Source: Kutzneria viridogrisea (GTDB lineage Bacteria; Actinomycetota; Actinomycetes; Mycobacteriales; Pseudonocardiaceae). Taken from it: 64,000 nt of DNA. The notes below the pieces were generated by a model. That model searched no databases. It was not told where the DNA came from and saw only the letters and a list, made by a program, of their open reading frames with translations. Positions 37,447 to 46,259 of this stretch are shown piece by piece. A program made the translations under genes and the position numbers. The stretch lies in the NCBI GenBank assembly GCA_014138725.1, contig JACJID010000002.1, positions 634,001-698,000 of the forward strand. The letters run 5' to 3'. The stretch's first letter is position 1, and each line of letters starts with the position of its first letter.

Positions 37447-37535
37447 GAGCTACCTCCCCCGGTCATCGGCGCACGGCACGGCCGCACCACCAGGTGCCGC
37501 CGCGCCACGCCGACCTCCAGCAGGGGCGTGTTCAT
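37434..37535 (-). CDS. Candidate 33-aa ORF between the membrane protein and the MNIO enzyme
   Basis: ATG 37535 overlaps the TIGR04222 stop (ATGA), and the frame ends 13 nt inside the MNIO gene. The product opens [19 protein letters not shown], then a CRAPM segment and ends GGGSSCAL. Third positions are almost all G or C, as in real genes here. GGGSSC also occurs in the neighbouring membrane protein tail. Caution: the GGGG portion is also the Shine-Dalgarno of the MNIO gene, so the match may be coincidental. It could be a precursor peptide or a translational linker. Confidence 0.45.
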   Translation of the reverse strand: MNTPLLEVGVARRHLVVRPCRAPMTGGGSSCAL

Positions 37536-38434
37536 CCCCCGCACCCCCCGCCGCCACAACCGCCGCCACCGCCTCCGCCGCAGCTCGACCCGCCGCCACT
37601 GCTGCAACTGGAACCCCCGCCCCCGCCGCCGCCCCACCAGCTCGACCCGGACGAGCCGGTGGTCATCGTGGCCGGGTAGATCGCCGAGGTGACGTCCCGG
37701 TCCGGGAAGGCGAGCAGCCCGCCGAGCACCACGGCCCCGGCGGCACCGCCGAGCAGCAGCGCCTCGTTCGACCCGATGACGTTGCGCGCCTTCATGGTGC
37801 GGCTGAGCACCCGATCACCGCGGAAGGTCCTCAGGTGCTGCTTGCGCAGCAGCAGCGCCAGCAGCACGGTCAGGGCCGCGCTGAGCACCAGCAGCGCGCC
37901 CAGCCACCCGGCGGGCCGGTGCAGGTTGACCCCGTTGACGAACCGGGCCAGCCCGACCAGGAACACCAGGCCCATCGGCGCCGCGGACAGGGTGCGGAAA
38001 CCCCGCGCCCGCGCCGGGGCGACCACCAGGCCGTCCCGGACCAGCTGCTCGCCGATCGCCGCCAGCTCACGGGACTCGGCGAGGCGGTTCTGCAACGCGA
38101 CCAGCCCGTAGCCGGTGGGCGGCCGGCACTTGCGCAGCACCGCCGCCTCCAGCGGGTCGGCCGAGGCCGGGCCGGTGGCCACCAGGTAGCCGGTGCCGCG
38201 CGAGGCGCGCAGCGCACCGGACTCCAGCAGCCTGGCCACGGCCGTCTCCACCGCCCGCGCCGGACCACCCGACAGGTAGCCCAGCTCGGACGCGCTGAGC
38301 TGGCGGGCGGGTCCGGCCTGAGCGGCCTTGGCGGCCACTCGGACCAGCAGGGCCGCCAGCAGCGCGACCCCGATGCCCACCAGGTAGTACGAAAGGAATT
38401 CGGGGCCACTGATGCCCCACGGTTCCTGTCCCAT
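37532..38434 (-). CDS. TIGR04222-type membrane protein with a Gly/Ser/Cys-rich tail
   Basis: ATG 38434 gives 300 aa. The N-terminus has one membrane helix (FLSYYLVGIGVALLAALLVRV), a cytoplasmic winged-helix-like region (LSASELGYLSGGPARAVETAVARLLESGALRAS in short segments) and two more hydrophobic segments near residues 160-200 (GLVFLVGLARFVNGV; LGALLVLSAALTVLLALLL). A further helix (LLLGGAAGAVVLGGLLAF) leads to a tail of about 35 residues made of Gly, Ser and Cys with two Trp: SSWWGGGGGGGSSCSSGG and then [18 protein letters not shown]. Such tails beside DUF692 genes suggest enzymatic modification of the cysteines. The gene heads a four-frame overlapping operon. Confidence 0.82.
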   Translation of the reverse strand: MGQEPWGISGPEFLSYYLVGIGVALLAALLVRVAAKAAQAGPARQLSASELGYLSGGPARAVETAVARLLESGALRASRGTGYLVATGPASADPLEAAVLRKCRPPTGYGLVALQNRLAESRELAAIGEQLVRDGLVVAPARARGFRTLSAAPMGLVFLVGLARFVNGVNLHRPAGWLGALLVLSAALTVLLALLLRKQHLRTFRGDRVLSRTMKARNVIGSNEALLLGGAAGAVVLGGLLAFPDRDVTSAIYPATMTTGSSGSSWWGGGGGGGSSCSSGGGSSCGGGGGGGCGGGGCGG

Positions 38435-38778
38435 CCTCCACCCCCGAAGGAAACGACATAAATTCACTCGATCAGACTATTGCGCCAATGTGTTCCGAGT
38501 GAATGACGACAGTGAAAGAAAGGCCGGGTGCTGCGGCTGACCCCCAGTCGGCCGCAGTACCCGGCACCGCCCCCTACACGTCCGTCGGAGCCCCCTGGCC
38601 ACCGACCGACCACACGTTCATCCTCGCAGGTCAGCACCCCTTCTTCGGGGCGGAAGACCGGCTACTTCCGCTGACGCCAGGTCCTGTCCCTCATGGCCCC
38701 TCCGGTCCCTTGGCGAACCTTTTGTGGGACCAATCTTCAGCCCGCCGGAATACCGGAACAAGACCTCTTGAGCAAGGC
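38435..38778. other. 344-bp gap with a possible small RNA or leader-peptide unit
   Basis: On the minus strand TTGCTC (38775-38770) and TATTCC (38752-38747) are 17 bp apart, a good promoter match. GGAGGGG precedes ATG 38694, which opens a 10-codon frame MRDRTWRQRK ending at 38662. A 7-bp hairpin follows, and a larger hairpin (38523-38565) may terminate it. The transcript would be about 220 nt. No longer gene is seen. Confidence 0.45.
38523..38565. terminator. Bipartite hairpin, probable terminator
   Basis: GCCGGGT (38523-38529) pairs with ACCCGGC (38559-38565), and CTGCGGC (38531-38537) pairs with GCCGCAG (38551-38557), separated by one mismatch. The stem is about 17 bp long, with no U-tract. 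It separates msrB from the TIGR04222 operon. Confidence 0.6.
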
Positions 38779-39207
38779 TTAGGGTGCCTGTTCCTCGACC
38801 AGCCGGAGCGAGATGCTGTTGATGCAGTACCGCTGATCGGTGGGGGTCGGATAGCCCTCGCCCTCGAAGACGTGGCCGAGGTGGCTGTGGCAGGTCGCGC
38901 ACAGCACCTCCACCCGCACCATGCCCATGGCGCGGTCCTCGCGCAGCACCACGCGGTCGCCCGCCAGCGGGCTGAAGAACGAGGGCCAGCCGCAGTGCGA
39001 GTCGAACTTGGTGTCGCTGCGGAACAACTCCGCCCCACAGGCCCGGCACTCGTAGACCCCGGTGGTCTTGGTGTCGGTGTACTCCCCGGTCCAGGGCCGC
39101 TCGGTGCCCGCCTGGCGCAGCACGGCGTACTCCTGCGGGCTCAACTGCTCGCGCCACTCCTGCTCGGACTTGACGACCTTCGGGGTGGCTCCGACAACGG
39201 GTTCCAT
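38779..39207 (-). CDS. msrB: Peptide-methionine (R)-S-oxide reductase MsrB
   Basis: The 142-aa protein has all MsrB features: structural zinc CxxC pairs (CRAC and CATC), the motifs HCGWPSFF and HLGHVFEGEGYPTPTDQRYCINSISL. The catalytic Cys is that in RYCINS. It reduces methionine-R-sulfoxide in oxidised proteins using thioredoxin. ATG 39207 gives a normal length. It stands alone on the minus strand, with a possible short transcription unit just downstream. Confidence 0.96.
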   Translation of the reverse strand: MEPVVGATPKVVKSEQEWREQLSPQEYAVLRQAGTERPWTGEYTDTKTTGVYECRACGAELFRSDTKFDSHCGWPSFFSPLAGDRVVLREDRAMGMVRVEVLCATCHSHLGHVFEGEGYPTPTDQRYCINSISLRLVEEQAP

Positions 39208-39261
39208 GCCACCAAGCTAATAGATCGACAGCGAACCCGCGGTTGACGAAGTCTTACGCCC

Positions 39262-40215
39262 TCAGGCGGCCACGGCGGCGAACGCGGGCCGCACCCCGCC
39301 GACCTTGCGGCCGTGGCCCAGCACCGGCGCCTCGGCCAGCGCGGACAGCCCGCTGACGTCCAGGCCGAGCTCGCGCAGCGCGGCCACGACCACGACCGGG
39401 CGGGCGCGGGTGGAGCCGTCGGCGATCTTCACCGCCACGGCGGACCCGTCGGGCAGGCCGATCGCGTAGACGCCCTCGGCCCCGTCCTTGGCCACCGACC
39501 CGGGCAGCGCGGCCATCAGCTCGGTGACGTCACGCCCGGTGCCGCCGACCCACTCCGGGTACCGGCTCATCGCCTCGGCGACGCGGCGCTCGGGCGTACC
39601 CGCGGGCGCTGCGGCCAGCCTGCCGAAGGCCCTGGCCAGCCCGGTGAGCGTGATCGCGAACAGCGGGGCGCCGCAGCCGTCCACGCCCACGGCGCCGACC
39701 GACTCACCGGACAGGTCCTCCAGCGCGGTGCGGGCGGCCAGTTGCAGCGGGTGGCCCGGCTCCAGGTAGTCGTGCGTGGACCAGCCGTTGTGCACGCAGG
39801 TGGCCAGCATCGCGGCGTGCTTGCCGGAGCAGTTCATGTAGATCGGGGCGCTCTGCCCGCCACCGGCCAGCAGCGCCTGCTTGGCCTGCTCGCCCAGGGG
39901 CAGGTCGGGGGTGCACTGGAGCGCGTCCTCGGTGAGTCCGGCACCGGCCAGGATCCGGCGCGCGCCCTCGACGTGGAACGGCTCACCGGAGTGGCTGGCG
40001 CAGGCCAGTGCGAGCAGCTCGCCGTCCAGCGCGAGCCCGCTGCGCACCATCGCCAGGCCCTGGAACGGCTTGTTCGAGGAGCGCGGGTAGGTCAGCTCGT
40101 CGGGCTGGCCGACAGCCAGCACCTGGCGGCCCTGCGCGTCCACGGCCACGACCGAGCCATGGTGGACCGACTCCAGGAACTCGCCCCGCCACACTTCCGC
40201 CACGAGCTCGTGCAC
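39262..40215 (-). CDS. Asparaginase II family protein
   Basis: The GTG at 40215 (GAGGGG upstream) gives 317 aa. The product begins VHELVAEVWRGEFLESVHHGSVVAVDAQG and carries the Pfam asparaginase_II pattern: SSNKPFQGLAMV, ACASHSGEPFHVEGARRILA, YMNCSGKHAAMLATCVHNGW and VGVDGCGAPLFAITLTG. The family hydrolyses asparagine to aspartate and ammonia in the few studied members. It is divergent from a GntR/FCD regulator with a perfect palindrome between them, so it is likely under its control. Confidence 0.9.
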   Translation of the reverse strand: MHELVAEVWRGEFLESVHHGSVVAVDAQGRQVLAVGQPDELTYPRSSNKPFQGLAMVRSGLALDGELLALACASHSGEPFHVEGARRILAGAGLTEDALQCTPDLPLGEQAKQALLAGGGQSAPIYMNCSGKHAAMLATCVHNGWSTHDYLEPGHPLQLAARTALEDLSGESVGAVGVDGCGAPLFAITLTGLARAFGRLAAAPAGTPERRVAEAMSRYPEWVGGTGRDVTELMAALPGSVAKDGAEGVYAIGLPDGSAVAVKIADGSTRARPVVVVAALRELGLDVSGLSALAEAPVLGHGRKVGGVRPAFAAVAA

Positions 40216-40243
40216 CTCGGTCCCCTCACGCAGATGAACTGTA

Positions 40244-40257
40244 AACTGTCGACAGTT
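40244..40257. promoter_or_regulatory. GntR/FCD operator candidate
   Basis: AACTGTCGACAGTT is a perfect 14-bp palindrome in the 84-bp divergent gap between the asparaginase and GntR genes. FadR/FCD-type regulators use sites of this size and often repress themselves and the adjacent gene. Confidence 0.7.
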
Positions 40258-40299
40258 AACAACTTGCCCTGGATCGTTGTAAAGGTGGAGGTTCATCAC

Positions 40300-40938
40300 A
40301 TGTCGGTCGACCTCCCCGTGCACGTGAGCCTGGCCGGTCAGACGGTGTCGGTCCTGCGCGAGCTGGTGCTGACCGGCGAGATCGCGGCCGGGGAGCGGGT
40401 CAACGAGGTCGGCGTGTCCCAGCGCCTGGGCATCAGCCGCGGCCCGTTACGCGAGGCGATCCGCCACCTGGCCAGCGAGGGCCTGCTCGTGCTGACCCCG
40501 AACCGGGGCGCGCGCGTGCCGCAGCTCACGCCCGAGGAGGTGCGCGCGCTGTTCGAGCTGCGCACCGCCCTGGAGTGCGCCGCCGCCGCACTGGCCGCCC
40601 AGCGGCGCACCGAGGAGGACCTGGTCAAGATGCGCGGGGCGGTGATCCGCGCGCGGACCGGGCTGACCACCGGCGAGTTCCCGTACCGGCTCGACCTGGC
40701 CTTTCACCAGGCGCTGATGGACGCCGCGCGCAGCCCGCTGATCGCCGAGCAGGTCCGCCTGGTGCAGCAGCGGGTGATCCTGCTGCGGGCCAGCATCGAG
40801 GTGGCCTTCTCCCACGAGCAGGCCTCCATCGACGACCACGAGGAACTGATCACCGCGATCGACGCCCGCGCGGGCGACCGCGCCGCCGAGATCATGTCCC
40901 GCCACCTCGACCGGGTCCGCGACCAACTCCTCACCTGA
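40300..40938 (+). CDS. GntR family regulator, FadR/FCD subfamily
   Basis: The 212-aa protein from ATG 40300 has an N-terminal GntR winged helix (VLRELVLTGEIAAGERVNEVGVSQRLGISRGPLREAIRHLASEGLLVLTPNRGARV) and a C-terminal all-helical FCD domain with likely metal ligands (DLAFHQALMDAARS, DHEELITAIDARAGDRAAEIMSRHL). The FCD domain usually binds an organic acid or amino-acid-related ligand. The divergent asparaginase and the palindrome between the starts suggest control of asparagine or aspartate use. Confidence 0.92.
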   Translation: MSVDLPVHVSLAGQTVSVLRELVLTGEIAAGERVNEVGVSQRLGISRGPLREAIRHLASEGLLVLTPNRGARVPQLTPEEVRALFELRTALECAAAALAAQRRTEEDLVKMRGAVIRARTGLTTGEFPYRLDLAFHQALMDAARSPLIAEQVRLVQQRVILLRASIEVAFSHEQASIDDHEELITAIDARAGDRAAEIMSRHLDRVRDQLLT

Positions 40939-40939
40939 C

Positions 40940-41103
40940 CCGCGAGTCCCGCCCACGGGTGCACGAGTCCCGGCCTCCCACACGCGAGTCCCGGCCAGCC
41001 ACACGCGAGTCCCGCCCACCGGAACGCGAGTCCCGCCCTCCCGCACGCGAGTCCCGCTCTCCCGCACGCGAGTCCCGGCCACCGGAGCACAAGCCCCGGC
41101 CTG
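40940..41103. repeat. 21-bp tandem repeat array (about eight units)
   Basis: Units of about 21 bp share the core ACGCGAGTCCCG followed by a variable C/G-rich half. The first and last units are more diverged. The array fills the space between convergent genes. The unit length is a multiple of three, so one frame reads a heptapeptide repeat (GTRVREG-like), but no start or binding site supports translation. Confidence 0.85.
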
Positions 41104-41119
41104 GACGGGCTCCCGCGCC

Positions 41120-42838
41120 TCAGACGTCCGGGGTGATCCGCATCGTCATCGGGGGCAGCGGGTCCTGACCGTCCACGAAGGACTCGCCGCTGGGCAGCCA
41201 GGCGCACGAGCTGGCCAGCAGGCCACTGGTGGCCTCGGCGGCCTCGCCGCACCAGACCGCGGTCACGCCCTCGGGCAGTTCCGTCCCCGGCGCCCCCTCG
41301 GCGAACCACCGCCCGTACTGCTCGGTGTAGGCCTCGCGGAAGCTGACCCGCCCGTCGTGCGGCCGGGACAGGTTGCGCTGCACCATGCGCATGGTCAGGG
41401 CGTAGCGGTCGAGCCAGTGCCGGTGGAAGTCGAACGCGGCGAGGTGGCGGCCCGCGGCGGCGCCCTTGGCGTCCACGTCAGCGATCATGTCCGGCGGCAT
41501 GGTGAGGTTGAACCCGCCCTCGCCGTCGGACAGCGGGATCGGCACGACCCGATCGCGGAACCCGGGCAGCTGCGCCTGGAGCGTGTCGTGCCAGTTCATG
41601 CCCGCCAACAGGATCGAGTGCAGGTAGCCGACGACCTTGGTGGGATCGGGCAGCCGCTGCGGGCGCTGCGGTTCGGGCCGGCCGGTCGGCGGGATCGGGG
41701 CGCCAAAGTACAGGCCGAAGGTGGGCCGGGTGGGCAGCCAGGCGTCGAAGAACTGGATCGGGAAGTTGCTGGAGATGCCCCCGTCGGCGAACCAGTGCCG
41801 TGCGACGCCCTGCTCCTTGACCGTCCACAGTGGAACCGCGGAGAGCATGACCGGGAAGGCGAGGCTGATCCGGGCGGCCAGCAGCACCGGCATGCCGCCG
41901 CCGGGCAACGCGCGCAGCTGACCGGCCTCCGGGTAGCGCACCGGGCAGGTCCTGGCGAGAAAGTCCAGCACTGGCTTGGGAACCAGCGGGCGGAGTTCCT
42001 CGACTGAGAACAGGTACTCGACCCCGGAGTGCGACCCGTTGGGCATGCGCACCGGGCGGCCACCGGTCACGTCGGTGGTCATCAGTTGCAGGTCAACACC
42101 CCGGGAGAGCAGGTCCTCGAAGGTCAGCGGATCGTCCTCGGCCCGCCCGGCGATGTGCTGGATCTTCTTGTGCAGCCAGTCGGTGAGCGCGTCGGCGTCG
42201 GCGGGCCGCTGCTTGGCGCCCGGCACCATGCCGAAGTTGTTGGCGGGCATGCGCTTGACCAGCCCGCGCACCGACCAGCCCAGCGCGACCACCAGTCCGA
42301 GCGCGGCGGTCACCAGCACGCCGAAGGAGAACACGACCCAGCCCAGCACGCCGAGCCCGCCCAGTGTGCCGCCCGCGCTGTGCACCAGCACCACGCCCAG
42401 GCCGAACGCCGCGGCCCCGGACAGCAGCGCGGGCAGGAACAGCCAGCGGACCAGGCCCCACAGGTAGGTCATGGCCTTGGCGCCATCGGTGTGCTTGGCC
42501 TGTGCTCCCAACAGGATGCGGAACAGCGGGGCCGCGTCACGGGTCGGCCTGAACAGCCCGGCGATCAGCCCGGGGGTGCGCAGCTCCGCGCGCAGTTCCT
42601 CCAGCCGCTGGAAGCCGCCGCTGTCGCGGGCGTACTCGGCGGCGGCGGTCACCGCGGCGGCCATCGCCCCGGCCGAGGCCCCGCCGATGCTGCGGAACCG
42701 GAAGTGCTTGTGCAGCTCGATCACGGCCGCCGGATAGGCGACCCCGCTGGTGATCCCGCCCTGCATCACCAGGTCGCACTCGGTGGGCGCCGCCGGGATC
42801 GGGGCCTGGTCGGACTGCGTGGACGCCACTGCCACCAC
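41120..42838 (-). CDS. Patatin-like phospholipase family protein with membrane segments
   Basis: The 572-aa protein has a split patatin domain. The N-terminal part has the oxyanion motif MQGGITSGVAYPAAV and the nucleophile GGASAGAMAAA (GxSxG). The catalytic Asp lies in WFADGGISSNFPIQFFDAWLP. Between them is a hydrophobic region (LFLPALLSGAAAFGLGVVLV, VLGWVVFSFGVLVTAALGLVVALGW), so the enzyme is probably membrane-bound. Patatins are acyl hydrolases. Several GTG codons near 42838-42829 compete as starts. The array of 21-bp repeats lies beyond its 3' end. Confidence 0.86.
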   Translation of the reverse strand: MVAVASTQSDQAPIPAAPTECDLVMQGGITSGVAYPAAVIELHKHFRFRSIGGASAGAMAAAVTAAAEYARDSGGFQRLEELRAELRTPGLIAGLFRPTRDAAPLFRILLGAQAKHTDGAKAMTYLWGLVRWLFLPALLSGAAAFGLGVVLVHSAGGTLGGLGVLGWVVFSFGVLVTAALGLVVALGWSVRGLVKRMPANNFGMVPGAKQRPADADALTDWLHKKIQHIAGRAEDDPLTFEDLLSRGVDLQLMTTDVTGGRPVRMPNGSHSGVEYLFSVEELRPLVPKPVLDFLARTCPVRYPEAGQLRALPGGGMPVLLAARISLAFPVMLSAVPLWTVKEQGVARHWFADGGISSNFPIQFFDAWLPTRPTFGLYFGAPIPPTGRPEPQRPQRLPDPTKVVGYLHSILLAGMNWHDTLQAQLPGFRDRVVPIPLSDGEGGFNLTMPPDMIADVDAKGAAAGRHLAAFDFHRHWLDRYALTMRMVQRNLSRPHDGRVSFREAYTEQYGRWFAEGAPGTELPEGVTAVWCGEAAEATSGLLASSCAWLPSGESFVDGQDPLPPMTMRITPDV

Positions 42839-42970
42839 CTCAGTTCAGCCGCTGACAACCAGATTAATGATCGTCCTGTACGGACTGAAAGAGCCGTCGG
42901 GGGGACCTTGAATACCGAGCGGGCCCAGCACTGCCCGAACGGCGGACCGATCGGGCAGTGCGGCGAACGG

Positions 42971-43663
42971 CTACGGGAGGGCGGCGACCAGCTCCGCAGC
43001 GGGCACGCGGGTGCCGGTGTAGAACGGCACCTCCTCGCGCACGTGCCTGCGGGCCTCGGTGGCGCGCAGGTGGCGCATGAGGTCCACGATGCGGTGCAGC
43101 TCGTCGGCCTCGAAGGCGAGGATCCACTCGTAGTCGCCCAGTGCGAAGGAGGCCACGGTGTTGGCGCGCACGTCCGGGTAGTCGCGCGCCTCCTTGCCGT
43201 GGTCGGCCAGCATCCTGCGGCGGTCCTCATCGGGCAGCAGGTACCACTCGTAGGAGCGCACGAAGGGGTACACGCAGATGTAGTTGCGGGCTTCCTCACC
43301 GGCCAGGAAGGCCGGGATGTGGCTCTTGTTGAACTCGGCGGGCCGGTGCAGTGCGACCTGGCTCCACACCGGGGTGCTGGCGCGGCCGACCGCGGTGTGC
43401 CGGAAGCCGGAGTACGCGGCCTGCAACTGCTCGATCTGCTCGGCGTGCCACCAGATCATGTAGTCGGCGTCGGCGCGCAGACCCGCGAGGTCGTAGACGC
43501 CGCGCACGACGACGCCCTTGGCCTCCAGCGAGTCCAGGTACTCCTGTGCCTCGGTCGCCGCCGGGCCCCGGTTCTCGGGCAGCCGACCGGACTCGGCGCG
43601 GAACACCGACCACATCGTGTAGCGGATGGTGTCGTTCAACTCGGTGTAGTTCAGGCGGGCCAT
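42971..43663 (-). CDS. hemQ: HemQ, coproheme decarboxylase (chlorite dismutase family)
   Basis: The 230-aa protein matches actinobacterial Hem[130 protein letters not shown] (in short segments). HemQ converts coproheme III to haem b in the coproporphyrin-dependent pathway. ATG 43663 lies inside the 3' end of the oxidase gene (13-bp overlap), forming the order hemE-hemY-hemQ on the minus strand. Confidence 0.95.
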   Translation of the reverse strand: MARLNYTELNDTIRYTMWSVFRAESGRLPENRGPAATEAQEYLDSLEAKGVVVRGVYDLAGLRADADYMIWWHAEQIEQLQAAYSGFRHTAVGRASTPVWSQVALHRPAEFNKSHIPAFLAGEEARNYICVYPFVRSYEWYLLPDEDRRRMLADHGKEARDYPDVRANTVASFALGDYEWILAFEADELHRIVDLMRHLRATEARRHVREEVPFYTGTRVPAAELVAALP

Positions 43664-45093
43664 GCACCCATCGTCCCACCGGTGGGCCGGTAGCGGCCCA
43701 GCAGGTGGGCAGCGACACGGGCCGCGGCGGCCTGTGAGGTGGCGATGCACGCGGGCACGCCGACCCCGTGCAGGCTCGCGCCCGCCACCGCCAGTCCGGG
43801 CACCTCGCGCACGGCCGCCTCGATCGCGCTCACCCGGTCCAGGTGGCCGACCCCGTACTGCGGCAGCCCGCCGCCCCACCGGGTCACGCTGGTCTCCAGC
43901 GGCTTGGCGGTGATCCCGGTCAGCTCGGCCAGGTCCGCGAGCACCGCGCTGACCAGTTCCTCGTCCTCGACCTGCAACGAGGCGGCCTCACCCGCGCGGC
44001 CCACCGAGCCGCGCAGCACCAGCGGTTCCCCCGCCGGGGCCAGGTGTGCCCACTTGCGGCCGGAGTAGGTGAACGCCTTCGCGGTGAACGGGGTGCCGTC
44101 GGCGTGCCGGTCGTCGGCGGCGATCAGCACCCCGGAGTTGGTCGGCAGCGCCACGTCCGGCGGCAGTGCCAGTGCCACCACGGCCATCGAGGCCAGCTCG
44201 ACCTCGGCGAAAGCGTTTGCGGCAGCGGGAACGGCGTCGGCCAGCAGCTTGCGGGCCGCGGGCGCGGGCACCGCGAGCACCACCCCGTCCACGAGCACGG
44301 CCTCGGTGCCCAGGTCCAGGCGCCAGCCCGTCTCGGTGCGGCACAGACCGCGCACGGTCTGCCCCAGCCGCACCGTGGCGGCGGAGGCCTCGGCGAGCCG
44401 GTCCACCAGCGAGCCCAGGCCACCGGCGAGCGTGCCGAACACCGGTGGGCGACTGGTGCCCTTCTGCGGCGGGGCGGGCACCAGCGTGGCCGCCGCGGCG
44501 ACCAGCGAGCCCACGCCCCGGTCCAGGGCCCGCGCCAGGGCGGGCATGGTGGCCCGCAACCCCAGCGCGTCGGCACGGCCCGCGTAGACCCCGCCGAGCA
44601 GCGGGTCGACCAGCCGGTCGGCCACCTCGGGGCCGAACCGCTCACGCAGCAGCGCGCCGACCGCCACGTCCCCGTCCAGCTCGATCGGCGGCAGCGTGGG
44701 CTCCTCGGACACCCGGCGCAGCGCCTGCTCGGACAGCACCTCGCGCACGGCCTCCGCCGAAGCGGGCACGCCCATCAGCGTGTGCGCGGGCAGCCTGTTG
44801 GTGCGCCCACCGGCGCGCACCGTGGCGCCCGCCTGGGTGGGGTGCACCAGCTGCTCGGCCATGCCCAGCTCGGTGATCAGCTCGGTGGCCTCGCCGCGGC
44901 GGGCCAGGAACGCCTCGGCGCCCACGTCGAACCCGCGCCCGGCGAACTCGATCGTGCGCAGCTTGCCGCCCAGCCGGTCGGCCTGCTCGAACACCGTGAT
45001 CTCGGCCGCGGGTCCCAGCAGGCGGCGCAGCCGGTAGGCGGCCGCCGTGCCGGAGACGCCGCCGCCGATGACGGCGACGCTGGTGGGCGTCAT
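43651..45093 (-). CDS. hemY: Coproporphyrinogen III / protoporphyrinogen oxidase (CgoX, HemY type)
   Basis: The 480-aa flavoprotein starts with an FAD-binding Rossmann motif ([35 protein letters not shown]) and carries [45 protein letters not shown] and the C-terminal [29 protein letters not shown]. Adjacent hemQ indicates the coproporphyrin-dependent branch, so the substrate is probably coproporphyrinogen III. ATG 45093 overlaps hemE by four bases and its end overlaps hemQ. Confidence 0.94.
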   Translation of the reverse strand: MTPTSVAVIGGGVSGTAAAYRLRRLLGPAAEITVFEQADRLGGKLRTIEFAGRGFDVGAEAFLARRGEATELITELGMAEQLVHPTQAGATVRAGGRTNRLPAHTLMGVPASAEAVREVLSEQALRRVSEEPTLPPIELDGDVAVGALLRERFGPEVADRLVDPLLGGVYAGRADALGLRATMPALARALDRGVGSLVAAAATLVPAPPQKGTSRPPVFGTLAGGLGSLVDRLAEASAATVRLGQTVRGLCRTETGWRLDLGTEAVLVDGVVLAVPAPAARKLLADAVPAAANAFAEVELASMAVVALALPPDVALPTNSGVLIAADDRHADGTPFTAKAFTYSGRKWAHLAPAGEPLVLRGSVGRAGEAASLQVEDEELVSAVLADLAELTGITAKPLETSVTRWGGGLPQYGVGHLDRVSAIEAAVREVPGLAVAGASLHGVGVPACIATSQAAAARVAAHLLGRYRPTGGTMGAWPA

Positions 45094-46163
45094 GAGAGGG
45101 AGTGCACCAGGTCGGCGACTCTGGTGACCACCTCGGGATCGGTCTGCGGCAGCACCCCGTGGCCCAGGTTGAAGATGTGCCCGCCCGCGGCGCGCCCCTC
45201 CTCGACGATGCGGCGCACCTCGCGCTCCAGCACCGGCCAGCCCGCGAACAGCAGTGCCGGGTCCAGGTTGCCCTGCACGACCGGCTCGGGGCCCTCCGGC
45301 CGGGCGGCGCGCAGCCTGCGGGCCGCCTCGTCCAGCGGGATGCGCCAGTCCACGCCGACCACGTCGGCACCGGCCTCGCGCATGGCGGGCAGCAACTCGC
45401 CCGTGCCCACCCCGAAGTGGATCCTCGGCACGCCCGCGTCGGCCACGGCCGCCAGCACGCGCGTCGAGTGCGGCAGCACGAACTCGCGGTAGTCGCGCTC
45501 GGACAGCGCGCCCGCCCAGGAGTCGAACAGCTGCACGGCGTCCACCCCGGCCTCGACCTGCAGGCGCAGGAACTCGCCGGTGATCGTGGCCAGCCGGTCC
45601 AGCAGCGCGTGCCAGACCTCCGGCTCGGAGTGCATCAGCGCCTTGGTGCGCTCGTGGTTGCGGCTGGGCCCGCCCTCGACCAGGTAGGAGGCCAGGGTGA
45701 ACGGGGCGCCCGCGAAGCCGATCAGCGGGGTGTCGCCCAGCTCGGCGGTGAGCAGCCGGATGGTGTCGGCCACCGGCTCGACCTGTTCGGGGCGCAGCAG
45801 CGGCAGCGCGGCCACGTCGGCGGCGGTGCGCACCGGGTTGGCCACGACGGGGCCGGTGCCCGGCACGATGTCCAGGTCGACACCGGCCGCGTAGAGCGGC
45901 ACCACGATGTCGCTGAACAGGATCGCCGCGTCCACGCCGTGCCTGCGCACCGGCTGGAGCGTGACCTCGCAGGCCAGCTCCGGGGTGAGGCAGGCCTGCA
46001 GCATCGGCGTGCCCTCGCGGACCTGGCGGTACTCCGGCAGGGACCGACCGGCCTGGCGCATGAACCACACCGGGGTCCTGGACGGGGCACCGCCGCGCGC
46101 GGCAACCAGCAGTGGGGATTCGGAGAGGTCCCGGCGTGCCGAGACCGGTGCAGTGTTGGTCAT
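45090..46163 (-). CDS. hemE: Uroporphyrinogen decarboxylase
   Basis: ATG 46163 with GGAGG at 5-nt spacing gives 357 aa. Motifs: [21 protein letters not shown] (the conserved [14 protein letters not shown]), [63 protein letters not shown] and [17 protein letters not shown]. It decarboxylates uroporphyrinogen III to coproporphyrinogen III, feeding the next gene's oxidase. The gene is divergent from the DUF3000 gene. Confidence 0.96.
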   Translation of the reverse strand: MTNTAPVSARRDLSESPLLVAARGGAPSRTPVWFMRQAGRSLPEYRQVREGTPMLQACLTPELACEVTLQPVRRHGVDAAILFSDIVVPLYAAGVDLDIVPGTGPVVANPVRTAADVAALPLLRPEQVEPVADTIRLLTAELGDTPLIGFAGAPFTLASYLVEGGPSRNHERTKALMHSEPEVWHALLDRLATITGEFLRLQVEAGVDAVQLFDSWAGALSERDYREFVLPHSTRVLAAVADAGVPRIHFGVGTGELLPAMREAGADVVGVDWRIPLDEAARRLRAARPEGPEPVVQGNLDPALLFAGWPVLEREVRRIVEEGRAAGGHIFNLGHGVLPQTDPEVVTRVADLVHSLS

Positions 46164-46259
46164 CTCGCCCTCCATGCTCCCACGGCTCGGGAACGCGCGA
46201 GCCGCCGGTTCGGCGCGGCGCACGGGGCGGGGCACCGGTTGGCCCTAGAGTCACGTCAC

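Noticed and set aside
40940-41103. CRISPR array
   Set aside because: Units are contiguous 21-mers with no unique spacers, no repeat of 24-37 bp and no cas genes nearby.
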